Assembly: GCF_019331795.1 (NCBI RefSeq)
Contig: NZ_JAHPZL010000007.1
Coordinates: 24,889 to 88,888, forward strand
DNA from: Austwickia sp. TVS 96-490-7B
GTDB taxonomy: Bacteria > Actinomycetota > Actinomycetes > Actinomycetales > Dermatophilaceae
Length of the DNA stretch: 64,000 nt
Direction of reading: 5' to 3'
Part shown: positions 1 through 12,189 of the stretch, one piece after another
How positions within the stretch are numbered: the stretch's first letter is position 1
How the letters are laid out: each line of letters starts with the position of its first letter
Position numbers and translations under genes: made by a program
The notes under the pieces: model-generated
What the model was told of the DNA's origin: nothing
Database searches by the model: none
The model's input: the letters and a program-made list of their open reading frames with translations, nothing else

Positions 1-54
1 GATACCCCGCGAAATATCCTCACGCTCAGCCAACGTCAACCCGCGACCACGCAT
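1..54 (-). CDS. IS30 family transposase, N-terminal 18 residues only
   Basis: Reading leftward from an ATG at 54 gives MRGRGLTLAEREDISRGI, which matches the usual N-terminus of IS30 transposases (Arg/Gly start, then L-T-x-x-E-R-E-x-I, the first helix of the HTH domain). A GGGAG ribosome-binding site lies about seven bases upstream of this ATG, and an in-frame stop lies just beyond it. The catalytic DDE domain is outside the window, so activity cannot be judged. Confidence 0.6.
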   Translation of the reverse strand, partial: MRGRGLTLAEREDISRGI

Positions 55-110
55 CAACACTCTCCCTCACCTGGAACCACACATCATCCCAAGCGAGGCA
101 CTGACCCCTT
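1..110 (-). mobile_element. End of an IS30-like insertion sequence, cut by the window edge
   Basis: The minus strand carries the first codons of an IS30-type transposase (entry below) preceded by about 50 bases of non-coding DNA, as expected for one end of the element. The exact end is not visible. I place it near 100-118 because beyond that point the plus strand reads as a truncated permease. The terminal inverted repeat cannot be verified without the other end. Confidence 0.5.
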
Positions 111-120
111 TACCCCAAGG

Positions 121-921
121 GTTGAGACCGGTGATCTTCTGGTGGGCACTCCGATGGTGCTAGATTCATCCCATGATGTTGAGAGGTTGATAGGTCACCC
201 CCTTAGCAAGGATCAAGTCCTTGCTTTTAATAAAGGCGGCTTGCTTGTTCCTGACTCACATAAGTCAATTCAGTTGAAAAGTCTGAAGTCATTGCCAACG
301 AAAGATCATCAAGGTCGGGATACCGGCGTGCTTCATATTACTCATATTCAGGATGTCCCAGATGCTTACGCTCAATACTTGGGATTTATATCGTCAGGTA
401 AGGCACGGCAAGCTGGTTGGCGTCTCGATCAAGCTTTCACAGTATATGACAATGTGAGTCCTATTCAAATCTCCGACGCTTTAAAAGCTCCTGATAAAAA
501 AGGATTTGATCCAAACTATGTTCAGATTTATAAGGTGCCTGAGAAAATTACAGTTCCAGAGACTCTTGTTTGGTCAGCGACAGGTACAGGAGTTCTGTTT
601 GTCCTGCTAACATGCTGGGTCGCAGCTTCCCACACAAAAGCACTTCGTGAATATAGGAACTCACTTATTGCGATTGGGCTAAGCCACCGACTTTTATTTG
701 GGATTACTTTGACGGTGTTGTTATTCGTTGTAGCAATTCCCGCCTTTGTTGGACTGGGAGTGGCTTTGCTCGCAAATCATTTGGCTTGGGGTATGATTCT
801 TGAGTCTGGAAGAAGTGCATTTATTCCATGGGAGTGGATTATGAATGGAATGCTGATGACTGCTCTAAGTATTACGTTCGGCACCTTGGTTGGAGCTTTC
901 ATGCTTCGCAGGCAGTCCTGA
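121..921 (+). pseudogene. FtsX-like ABC transporter permease, 5'-truncated at the IS30 end
   Basis: The product is the C-terminal part of an ABC permease: about 130 soluble residues, then three hydrophobic helices (roughly VLFVLLTCWVA, ITLTVLLFVVAIPAFVGLG and MLMTALSITFGTLVGAF), which is the usual end of an FtsX domain. A GTG at 142 could serve as start, but the reading frame is open leftward to the window edge and the N-terminal helix of the family is absent, so I read it as truncated by the adjacent insertion. Codon use is AT-rich, unlike the flanking chromosome, suggesting acquired DNA such as a peptide or bacteriocin immunity exporter. It has no ATPase partner here. It could be expressed as a fragment but is unlikely to work. 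Confidence 0.6.
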
Positions 922-988
922 TTGCGTTGTATTTTTTGCCTACGCCATGAGAGGTGGATGTTACTCACCCTTCTCGCGTTTCAGCGCG

Positions 989-1801
989 TCAGTCCTGGTA
1001 GGGCGTGGCCTGGGGGCGTTTCGCGGTGCGGGTGTCGCCAGAGCTGCGGCCGGTCAACCGGCGGTGCACCCACGGCCCGACGTGGACCCGAGCCCACTCG
1101 CGGTCGGCGCGTAACTGGGTAGTCCACGTTTCGGGTGCGGCCGCAGGGAGGGGAACGTCCCAGTCAGGATCGTCCGGGGTGTAGCCCAACGCGGCGAAGG
1201 CAGCGAGCGCGACGCGGCGGTGTCCTTCGGGGGTCATGTGGATGCGGTCTGGTGCCCACATGCGCAGATCTTGTAGTGGTCGCATGCCCCATTGGTCTAT
1301 GACGTGACAGCCGTGGGTGCGGGCGATGGTCCAGATGTTCGCGGTGTGCAGGGCGTGGCGTTGGCGGACGTGGCGCAGCAGGGGCGCGCCTCGGGTGTCG
1401 GTGGAGGTGGCGAGGATGACGTCGGCGCCGGTGGCGCGGATGGTGCGGACGGCGTGGTCGAGTTGGTGGGCGAGTGCGTCCATGTCGGCGTTGGGTCGCA
1501 GGATGTCGTTGCCGCCGCCGACGAGGGATACCAGGTCGGGTTCGAGGGCGAGCGCGGCGGGGAGTTGGCGGTCGGTGATATCGGTGAGGAGGCGGCCGCG
1601 TACGGCGAGGTTGGCGTAGTCGAGCTGGTGTCCTTCGCGGGCGGCGACCTGGTGCAGCAGGGCGGCGAGTCGGTCGGCCCAGCCGATGTATTCGTCGTCG
1701 TGGTCGGGGTGGGTGTCGCACATGCCTTCGGTGAAGGAGTCGCCGATGGCGACGTACCGCTGCCAGGGGGTGTGCGGTGGGTGCGGCAGCGTGGGGCTCA
1801 T
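989..1801 (-). CDS. SGNH/GDSL-family hydrolase (lipase/esterase-like)
   Basis: A 270-residue protein of the SGNH hydrolase superfamily, which cleaves ester bonds. Block I GDSFTEG with the nucleophile Ser is near residue 20, block III G-G-G-N-D near the middle, and the closing Asp-x-x-His pair lies in [11 protein letters not shown] see no signal peptide, so it is probably cytoplasmic. The start at 1801 (MSPTLPHP) overlaps the stop of ung by four bases (ATGA), so translation is probably coupled. An in-frame extension upstream to 2053 would run through ung and has implausible Arg/Pro-rich composition, so I rejected it. The substrate cannot be read from the sequence. Confidence 0.85.
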   Translation of the reverse strand: MSPTLPHPPHTPWQRYVAIGDSFTEGMCDTHPDHDDEYIGWADRLAALLHQVAAREGHQLDYANLAVRGRLLTDITDRQLPAALALEPDLVSLVGGGNDILRPNADMDALAHQLDHAVRTIRATGADVILATSTDTRGAPLLRHVRQRHALHTANIWTIARTHGCHVIDQWGMRPLQDLRMWAPDRIHMTPEGHRRVALAAFAALGYTPDDPDWDVPLPAAAPETWTTQLRADREWARVHVGPWVHRRLTGRSSGDTRTAKRPQATPYQD

Positions 1802-2487
1802 GGCAGCCTCCAATCGATGGGGGACGCGCCGAGCTGGGTCAGCAAGTGGTTGGCGCGGCTGAACGGGCGGGAACCAAAAAATCCCGAATGCGCCGACAGC
1901 GGTGAGGGGTGGGGCGATTCGATGCGGGGTACGCCGGGAAGCGCGGGGGCTAGGTTGCGGGCGTCTCGGCCCCACAGGATCGCTACGAGGGGTTGCCCGG
2001 CGGCGGCGCGTTCGGCGAGGACGGTGATGGCTCGATCGGTCACTGCTTCCCATCCTTTGCCGCGGTGGCTGCCGGCGGCGCCGGGGCGTACGGTGAGGGA
2101 TCGGTTGAGGAGCAGGACACCGCGTTCGGTCCAGGGGGTGAGGTCACCGCAGCTGGGCGGGGGCACGCCGAGGTCGGTCGTGAGTTCTTGGAAGATGTTG
2201 ACCAGGCTGCGCGGCAGCGGCCGGACATCGGGGGCGACGCTGAAGGACAGTCCAACGGCGTGTCCGGGAGTGGGATAAGGATCTTGACCGACGATGAGGA
2301 TGCGCACTTCGGGCAGGGGGCGGGTGAAGGCGCGCAGCACGTGCTCGCCAGCGGGGAGGTAGCCGCGGCCGGCAGCGAGCTCGGCGCGAAGAAAGTCTCC
2401 CATCGTGTGGATCTGTTCGGTGACGGGTTCGAGGGCCTGCGCCCAGGTGGGATGGATCAGGTGGTGCAAGGGGCGAGGCGTGGACAC
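1798..2487 (-). CDS. ung: Uracil-DNA glycosylase
   Basis: A 229-residue family 1 uracil-DNA glycosylase that removes uracil from DNA as the first step of base excision repair. The water-activating motif GQDPYP has its Asp at residue 69, and the C-terminal DNA-intercalation motif reads [13 protein letters not shown] followed by SRAN. Length and order match the family. It is the first gene of a two-gene leftward unit with the SGNH hydrolase. No reason for that pairing is evident. It is divergent from the ABC exporter at 2695, with about 200 bases between them for both promoters. Confidence 0.97.
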   Translation of the reverse strand: MSTPRPLHHLIHPTWAQALEPVTEQIHTMGDFLRAELAAGRGYLPAGEHVLRAFTRPLPEVRILIVGQDPYPTPGHAVGLSFSVAPDVRPLPRSLVNIFQELTTDLGVPPPSCGDLTPWTERGVLLLNRSLTVRPGAAGSHRGKGWEAVTDRAITVLAERAAAGQPLVAILWGRDARNLAPALPGVPRIESPHPSPLSAHSGFFGSRPFSRANHLLTQLGASPIDWRLP

Positions 2488-2694
2488 CCGCCCACCCTAA
2501 CGGTCGTGGCGGCTCCGACTCAGGGTGGGATCTGATCCCACTCAGGGAGGAATCCGGTTGTTCCCCTGGTGCGCTCCGTGGTTCGGGTTCTTACAGTGGG
2601 TAGCAGTGCGTCAGGGGCGGGTTCGGGTCGTCCGGGGTGGCGCCGGGCCGACGGTTCATCAGAGCGTCGGATGTCCACGACAGCAGGGATCATC

Positions 2695-3501
2695 ATGGCA
2701 CTTTTGGAACGTCGTACTGAGGGATCGGGCGGGCCGGGCACGGTCGCCGCTTCAGCGCGGGACCTGGTGAAGGTCTATGGCACGGGGTCGACTCAGGTCG
2801 TCGCATTGGAGAAAGTCGACATTGACATTTATGGCGGGGAATTCACTGCGGTGATGGGCCCGTCAGGGTCGGGGAAGTCGACGTTGATGCACTGCATGGC
2901 CGGGTTGGACCGGATCACGCAGGGGGAGGTCACTGTCGGTGGAACCCCGTTGGGCCGGTTGTCGGACAAGGAGCTCACCGCGTTACGTCGGGACAAGATC
3001 GGTTTTATCTTCCAGGCGTTCAATTTGATTCCGACGTTGACGGCGCAGGAGAACATTTTGTTGCCGTTGTCTATTGCTGGTCGTCAACCTCAGGAGGACT
3101 GGTATCGCACGGTGATTGAGACCACGGGCCTGGCCGATCGTCTCGGGCATAAGCCGAGCGAACTCTCCGGCGGCCAGCAGCAGCGGGTCGCCTGCGCCCG
3201 AGCGTTGGCTTCTCGACCGGACATCATTTTCGCTGACGAACCCACCGGCAACCTTGATAGCCGGTCTGGGGCGGAGGTATTGGGTTTCTTGCGGCGCAGC
3301 GTGGACGAGTTCGCGCAGACCATCGTGATGGTCACCCACGATCCAACGGCAGCGGGATACACCGATCGGGTGATTTTCTTGGCTGACGGGCATGTGGTCA
3401 CCGAGCTGCGCCAACCCACCCCGCAGAAAGTCCTGGAAACGATGACCTCATTGGACCGTCAGACCGCTGCTGCGGTCCTGGGTGAGCGTCCGGGGGCCTG
3501 A
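2695..3501 (+). CDS. ABC transporter ATP-binding protein, MacB/LolD type
   Basis: A 268-residue ATPase of the MacB/LolD/FtsE group that powers FtsX-type permeases. Walker A GPSGSGKS is at about residues 55-62, the signature LSGGQQQR follows, and Walker B runs into IFADEPTGNLD. I chose the ATG at 2695 because AGGG lies about seven bases upstream. Upstream in-frame starts at 2671 and 2569 lack a good site. The C-terminus extends about 20 residues beyond the core. The permease starts four bases after this stop, so they form one exporter, probably for a lipid, peptide or drug. Confidence 0.93.
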   Translation: MALLERRTEGSGGPGTVAASARDLVKVYGTGSTQVVALEKVDIDIYGGEFTAVMGPSGSGKSTLMHCMAGLDRITQGEVTVGGTPLGRLSDKELTALRRDKIGFIFQAFNLIPTLTAQENILLPLSIAGRQPQEDWYRTVIETTGLADRLGHKPSELSGGQQQRVACARALASRPDIIFADEPTGNLDSRSGAEVLGFLRRSVDEFAQTIVMVTHDPTAAGYTDRVIFLADGHVVTELRQPTPQKVLETMTSLDRQTAAAVLGERPGA

Positions 3502-3505
3502 CGTC

Positions 3506-6052
3506 ATGCTCAAGGCTTCATTCAAGAGCTTGTGGGCCCGCAAGGTCGCGTTGCTGTTGTCGACGGTCGCGATCATGTTGGGTACCGCATTCGTCGGGGG
3601 GTCGTTGACCTTCACTGACATGTTGGACAGCACATTCAAGGGCATCGTCGGCGGCAGCGTCGCTGACGTCAATGTCCAGGCCAAAGGGTCGTCTTTCAGC
3701 TCTGACGGGTCAGAACAATCAATCGACCAGACGGTGGTCGACAAGGTCGCCAAAGTTGAGGGAGTCGCGTCCGCTCACGGCACGATCGCGTCCAATAGCA
3801 CCTACCTGTTGGGCAAAAACGGCAAGCCGATGACGACCGGCGCACCAGGCATCGGGACTAACTTCGTGGATGCCCCGGCGTCTGGTGGCCAGCAGGGCCT
3901 GGTCATGAAATCAGGACATCGTCCTGAAGGGTCAGATCAGGTGGTCATCGACCCCGAGTCGCTGACCAAGGCAGGGTTGTCTCTTGGCGACCGGATCAAG
4001 ATTTACACCACTGGCAAACAAGGCGTTGTCGAAAAAACCATCGTCGGGACAGCCCTCTACGGCGCTAAAGGGTCCAGCGCCGGAGCGTCGTACGCGATCT
4101 TTGACACCCATACCGCCCAGCAGCTGCTCCTCGACGGCAAGGATGCCTACCAATCGATTTGGGTGGTGACCGCTCCTGGTGCTGACCCGCAGGAAGTGGC
4201 TCGCCGGATCAACGGCCAATTGCCGCAGGGAATGGAAGCGCTCAGCGGTAAGGAACTCTCGGAAAAAATCAATGAAGTGATTTCCTCCGGGCTGCGGTTC
4301 GTCACGGTGATGCTGCTGGTTTTCGCGGGAATTTCTCTCCTGGTCGGATCTTTCCTCATCGTCAACACCTTCACCATCCTGGTGGCTCAGCGGGCTCGTG
4401 AGCTGGCTCTCTTCCGCGCCATGGGGGCCTCCCGTGGGCAAGTGATGCGGTCAGTGGTCTTTGAGGCGTTGATCCTCGGCCTGGTCGGTTCGACTCTCGG
4501 CCTCGGGTTGGGACTCGCTCTCGCCTTTGGGATCTCCCAGGTCTTCGGCACATTGGGACTGGATATCTCCGGGAGTTCCATGCAACTCACCGGCCAAGCC
4601 GTGCTGGCGACGTACCTGGTTGGTGTTCTGGTGACGATCGGTGCCGCAGTGATTCCCGCGGTGCGGGCCAGCCGAGTGCCACCGGTGGCAGCAATGAGCG
4701 GCGACTTCGCCACCGGCGCGTCCGGTCTGGGATGGCGAGCTGTCGTAGGTAGCACAGTGACGGCGATCGGCGGTGCCGTCCTGGCCTATGGGTTGTTCGG
4801 TCAGCCCGAGTTCAACCGGATGTGGGCGATTGGTCTTGGCGCGCTCGCCCTGGTCCTGGGGATCGCCGCGGTCAGCCCGATTGTTGGTGCGCCGGTCATT
4901 TGGCTGATTGGCCGGGCTGGTGAGGCCGTGTTCGGGACGACTGGGCGACTCGCTGAGCTCAATGCCGCCCGCAATCCCCGCCGTACGGCGATCACCGCGT
5001 CGGCGTTGATGGTGGGATTGGCGCTGGTGACGGCGTTCGGGGTGGTCGCTGCGTCGGTGAACGTGAGCACCCAGAAAGCGGTCACTAAGAACCTGCGTGG
5101 TGATTTCGTGGTCACCAGCGCCAACCAGCAGCCGTTCTCCCCGTCCATCGGAGATGCGATGGCCAAGGTCGACGGGGTTGAGCAGGTCCACCGGGTTCGT
5201 TTCGTCCCGGGGACCATCGGCGGTGAGGAAACTTTCCTCGGGGCGATGCCACCGACGAGTTTCGACAAGATTCTCAAGCAGACGATGACGTCAGGATCTC
5301 TGTCGGATTTCGCCAAGAACACGGTGATTCTCCGGGATGAGTACGCCAAGGAGAAAAATCTGTCTGTCGGCAAGGAAATGGAGGTGACTCTCAATGGGAA
5401 ACAGGTCGCCTTACGGGTCGCTGGCATCTTCTCCATGGAGAAGGGAGCTGGCCTGAATTCGGTGATCACGACCGTCGACACCATCGAAGGTGTGGGGATG
5501 CGCGCCACGGACAGTATGTTGACTGTCGACCTTCGATCGGGCGCAGACAAAGCGAGCGTGAAAAACAAACTGAACGACATCATTTCGCCGCTCCCTTTGG
5601 CGTCGGTCGCTGATCAAAAAGAATTCGCTGATTCGCAGTCGCAGCAGATCAACACGGTGTTGTATCTGATCTACGCTTTGTTAGGATTGGCGATTGTCAT
5701 TGCGATCTTCGGTGTGGTCAATACCTTGGGATTGTCGGTGATTGAACGGACTCGGGAAATTGGTCTACTGCGTGCGGTCGGACTGAACAAGAGCCAGGTC
5801 CGGCGGATGATCGTGCTGGAGTCGCTGACGATCTCACTGCTCGGTGCCGTGCTGGGTATCGGTCTGGGACTCGTGCTGGGTATCGCCGCACAACGGGCCC
5901 TGGCCGGTGACGGGCTCAGTGATCTGGCGTTGCCGTGGGAACAGCTCGGGATCAGCGTGCTGGTGGCTTTCGTGGTGGGTGTGCTGGCCGGGCTATGGCC
6001 GTCAGTGCGGGCCACCAACCTGGATGTGCTCAAGGCGATTGCAGCCGACTGA
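3506..6052 (+). CDS. ABC transporter permease with two FtsX domains
   Basis: An 848-residue permease paired with the preceding ATPase. The N-terminal helix is followed by a large extracytoplasmic (MacB periplasmic-core-like) domain, a first FtsX domain (helices near residues 265-400), a central two-helix segment with a second extracellular domain, and a second FtsX domain at the C-terminus. The motif RARELALFRAMGAS in domain 1 is echoed by RTREIGLLRAVGLN in domain 2, the coupling element seen twice in such fused permeases. The ATG at 3506 is preferred to the GTG at 3482, which lies inside the ATPase gene. The substrate is unknown. This architecture is common in actinobacteria. Confidence 0.93.
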   Translation: MLKASFKSLWARKVALLLSTVAIMLGTAFVGGSLTFTDMLDSTFKGIVGGSVADVNVQAKGSSFSSDGSEQSIDQTVVDKVAKVEGVASAHGTIASNSTYLLGKNGKPMTTGAPGIGTNFVDAPASGGQQGLVMKSGHRPEGSDQVVIDPESLTKAGLSLGDRIKIYTTGKQGVVEKTIVGTALYGAKGSSAGASYAIFDTHTAQQLLLDGKDAYQSIWVVTAPGADPQEVARRINGQLPQGMEALSGKELSEKINEVISSGLRFVTVMLLVFAGISLLVGSFLIVNTFTILVAQRARELALFRAMGASRGQVMRSVVFEALILGLVGSTLGLGLGLALAFGISQVFGTLGLDISGSSMQLTGQAVLATYLVGVLVTIGAAVIPAVRASRVPPVAAMSGDFATGASGLGWRAVVGSTVTAIGGAVLAYGLFGQPEFNRMWAIGLGALALVLGIAAVSPIVGAPVIWLIGRAGEAVFGTTGRLAELNAARNPRRTAITASALMVGLALVTAFGVVAASVNVSTQKAVTKNLRGDFVVTSANQQPFSPSIGDAMAKVDGVEQVHRVRFVPGTIGGEETFLGAMPPTSFDKILKQTMTSGSLSDFAKNTVILRDEYAKEKNLSVGKEMEVTLNGKQVALRVAGIFSMEKGAGLNSVITTVDTIEGVGMRATDSMLTVDLRSGADKASVKNKLNDIISPLPLASVADQKEFADSQSQQINTVLYLIYALLGLAIVIAIFGVVNTLGLSVIERTREIGLLRAVGLNKSQVRRMIVLESLTISLLGAVLGIGLGLVLGIAAQRALAGDGLSDLALPWEQLGISVLVAFVVGVLAGLWPSVRATNLDVLKAIAAD

Positions 6053-6083
6053 TTCTCGGATGCGCTTGTCCCGCGGTGGTTTT

Positions 6084-6124
6084 CTCGGGGCCGGCCGGGC
6101 TCTTCCTGCCCGGTCGGCCCCGAG
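6084..6124 (+). terminator. Intrinsic terminator-like hairpin after the ABC exporter
   Basis: A 17-base left arm beginning CTCGGGGCCG and its near-perfect complement ending CGGCCCCGAG flank a seven-base loop, 30 bases after the permease stop. There is no long U tract, as usual for high-GC terminators. Confidence 0.75.
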
Positions 6125-6235
6125 GCGTGCTGACCCGCCCGTCGGGAACACGTCGAACAGTGGACATCTCATGACATCGATGTCATTCCCTGGCACAGTT
6201 GTATACATATGCCGGTCTGCAGAAGGGGTACGTCG

Positions 6236-6523
6236 ATGGAGGTCGTCGCTGCCGATCGTGGCAAAGGCCAGGGTGAACTCGGAGAACTGCAGCGAGAGAT
6301 CTTGGCGTTCGAGCGGCAATGGTGGAAGTACGCAGGGTCGAAGGAACAGGCCATCAGTGACCTGTTCAAGATGAGCGCGACCCGGTATTACCAGGTGCTC
6401 AACGCCTTGCTCGATGAGCCTGCGGCGCTGGCACACGATCCGATGTTGGTCAAACGGTTACGGCGGATGCGTGCGGCCCGTCAACGACAGCGTTCTGCGC
6501 GTCGCTCGGGCGCGCGGAGCTAA
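6236..6523 (+). CDS. DUF3263 family protein
   Basis: A 95-residue actinobacterial protein of unknown function. The conserved core reads LAFERQWWKYAGSKE, then LFKMSATRYYQVLNALLD, and the tail is Arg-rich (RLRRMRAARQRQR). The helical core with a short turn and basic tail suggests nucleic-acid binding, but that is inference. I chose the ATG at 6236 because GAAGGGG lies eight bases upstream. An upstream in-frame ATG at 6209 has no such site. It is monocistronic, with a terminator on each side. Confidence 0.85.
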   Translation: MEVVAADRGKGQGELGELQREILAFERQWWKYAGSKEQAISDLFKMSATRYYQVLNALLDEPAALAHDPMLVKRLRRMRAARQRQRSARRSGARS

Positions 6524-6524
6524 C

Positions 6525-6565
6525 CTCAGGTTTGGACGCGACTGCCAGCTGTGAGCAAGCCTGAG
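6525..6565. terminator. Possible weak bidirectional terminator between DUF3263 and the FadH-like gene
   Basis: CTCAGGTTTG (6525-6534) pairs with CAAGCCTGAG (6556-6565), with one G-U wobble and a 21-base loop. It lies between two convergent genes. The loop is long, so confidence is low. Confidence 0.35.
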
Positions 6566-6575
6566 TCCCAGTGCC

Positions 6576-9024
<2,449 letters not shown>

Positions 9025-9032
9025 TCATGGAC

Positions 9033-9059
9033 TTAGCACTCTGGGCGCCCGAGTGATAA
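9033..9059 (+). promoter_or_regulatory. CIRCE-like HrcA operator 2 upstream of groL
   Basis: TTAGCACTC, nine bases, then GAGTGATAA: one mismatch to the CIRCE consensus, in the right arm. It starts nine bases after the first box, so the two operators are in tandem. They lie about 175 bases upstream of the groL start, probably overlapping its promoter. Confidence 0.88.
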
Positions 9060-9117
9060 CGGCAGTGTCGATTGCGACACCGGATCAGGCGTCATGGAGT
9101 GAGCAGGACAGCCCTGA

Positions 9118-10860
<1,743 letters not shown>

Positions 10861-10891
10861 TCCGATTTCAGGATCAGCTGGAGCTCGTCGT

Positions 10892-10921
10892 CGAGGCCCC
10901 GGGAGTTTTCCCGGGGCCTCG
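10892..10921 (+). terminator. Terminator hairpin after groL
   Basis: CGAGGCCCCGGG, a six-base loop containing TTTT, then the perfect complement CCCGGGGCCTCG, 32 bases past the groL stop. A 12-bp perfect stem. Confidence 0.88.
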
Positions 10922-10986
10922 GCCATGCTGGCATGCAGCCCTACGATCCGGCGTGGACAGTTGGAGTCTGGGCGCGCAGAGCAGCG

Positions 10987-11271
10987 TTATTGCGGGCTGA
11001 CTGGCCATCCGCCGTCGCGGAGTCGGCTACCGACACGGTGCATCTCTTCCGGCGAGGGGACTTCGTCGGTGCGTTTCATGATTCCCGCGCCGACGTCGTA
11101 TCGGTCCGCTGGGATCATGCCGTTGCGGACGAGCTCCTGACCGAGGTCCTCGACCTCGTCGTCAGAGAGACGGCGTCGCAGCAGCGCCATGAGCGGGATG
11201 TAGTCCTGTGAGGGGACACCGTGGGGATAACCGGCACGCACCCACGTGATGAATCGGTCCAGTGGGCCCAT
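10987..11271 (-). CDS. DUF3349 family protein (copy 2 of a tandem pair)
   Basis: A 94-residue protein of the actinobacterial DUF3349 family (Rv0543c is the characterised fold), with no known activity. It shares with its upstream neighbour the pattern of an aromatic/basic first helix W-V-R-A-G-Y-P-x-G-V-P, then D-Y-I-P-L-M-A-L-L-R-R-R-L-S-D-D-E-V, and ends in G-G-W-P. The ATG at 11271 has a strong GGGAGG site. An upstream ATG in frame lacks one. It converges on groL, whose terminator lies between them. Confidence 0.8.
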   Translation of the reverse strand: MGPLDRFITWVRAGYPHGVPSQDYIPLMALLRRRLSDDEVEDLGQELVRNGMIPADRYDVGAGIMKRTDEVPSPEEMHRVGSRLRDGGWPVSPQ

Positions 11272-11426
11272 GGTCCCTCCCTTCGGCGCGGACATGCGCA
11301 GATCCAGGTGCACCGACCACGGTGATCGTCCGGGCGCGTCCTATCGCTCTTCCCCTGGCGCCGTAGCCGGTTGGGGACCAGCGTAACTCTGCACGGGCGA
11401 TGGTGTTTCCCCGTTCCTCCTGCTGG

Positions 11427-11744
11427 TCAGGAAGGCGGGTTATCGGTGGAGTCCTCGTCGGCGGTGGTCGGCCACCCGCCGGCTGCCAGGTGGGACACCA
11501 CCCGCTGGATGTCCTCGTCGGCAGCGTGGCCTTTGAGGATGTTTTCGATGGTACGGCGAACCTCATCTTCCGTGGGAGGCGCCTCACCCCGGGCTTCCCG
11601 GAGTTCGCACGCCGCCTGGACGATCTCAGCCTCGGTCAGATGGCGCTGCAGGACACCGAACAACGCGATGTAGTCCTCCTGCGGTATCCCCTGGGGATAG
11701 CCAGCGCGCAGCCAATCGAGGATCGAACGGAAGGTGAAACTCAT
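11427..11744 (-). CDS. DUF3349 family protein (copy 1 of a tandem pair)
   Basis: A 105-residue DUF3349 protein. The N-terminal half (LDWLRAGYPQGIPQEDYIAL) aligns directly with the downstream copy, and both carry a middle helix ending in a G-G-W-P turn, so the two arose by duplication. AAAGG precedes the ATG at 11744. About 155 bases separate the copies and contain no other gene. Function unknown. The acidic C-terminal tail (DEDSTDNPPS) is not shared by the second copy. Confidence 0.8.
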   Translation of the reverse strand: MSFTFRSILDWLRAGYPQGIPQEDYIALFGVLQRHLTEAEIVQAACELREARGEAPPTEDEVRRTIENILKGHAADEDIQRVVSHLAAGGWPTTADEDSTDNPPS

Positions 11745-11890
11745 GGGGACCTTTCGACACCGAGACGGTGAGGGGACACAAACTCACCGGGGATCACCGC
11801 ATCGTAATGGTTGTCTCACCAGGGCTGCGACAACCGTCGCAGCGGTGGACGATCAAGGCACGATCCGGTAGCGATCGAGGGGTGCCGGTC

Positions 11891-12187
11891 TTACTTGGTT
11901 TTAGGGATGAACGTCGGAATGACGTACTCGAAGCTCACCTGCATGCCCAAACCAGAAGCAACGACGATCGCGATCCCGGAGCAGATGGCAAAGAGCACCA
12001 CTGCGAAGATCGCAATGCCCAGAATCTTGCCGATCGGATGCGGTGAGCCATGGCCCACTTCGGCTTCGTCGCCCACTCCGTACGCCATGGCACGGACGCC
12101 GGCGGCGAAAAGAGCCGGCAGGCCAGCGCCAACGACGATGGAGACCATCAGGACCTTGCCTGCCGCAGTCGCGAGCAAACCCAACAT
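11891..12187 (-). CDS. Small membrane protein associated with the Pit transporter
   Basis: A 98-residue protein with two or three hydrophobic helices: residues 1-35 (GLLATAAGKVLMVSIVVGAG and the following segment) and about 52-78 (IGKILGIAIFAVVLFAICSG). It starts three bases after the pit stop and has GAGGAA upstream, so the two genes are co-transcribed. Small membrane proteins in this position are frequent next to actinobacterial pit genes. A role in phosphate uptake is inferred from context only. Confidence 0.75.
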   Translation of the reverse strand: MLGLLATAAGKVLMVSIVVGAGLPALFAAGVRAMAYGVGDEAEVGHGSPHPIGKILGIAIFAVVLFAICSGIAIVVASGLGMQVSFEYVIPTFIPKTK

Positions 12188-12189
12188 GA

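Noticed and set aside
1292-2278. Long plus-strand frame (328 codons) opposite the SGNH hydrolase and ung
   Set aside because: Composition is dominated by Val/Gly/Ala/Asp, the mirror of a high-GC gene on the other strand. Both minus-strand genes have full family motifs.
4451-5583. Minus-strand frames inside the MacB/FtsX permease
   Set aside because: Antisense shadows of the permease. The plus-strand frame has complete transmembrane and family features.
10933-11211. Plus-strand frame behind groL
   Set aside because: It runs antisense to the DUF3349 gene, which has a strong ribosome-binding site and a paralogue next door.
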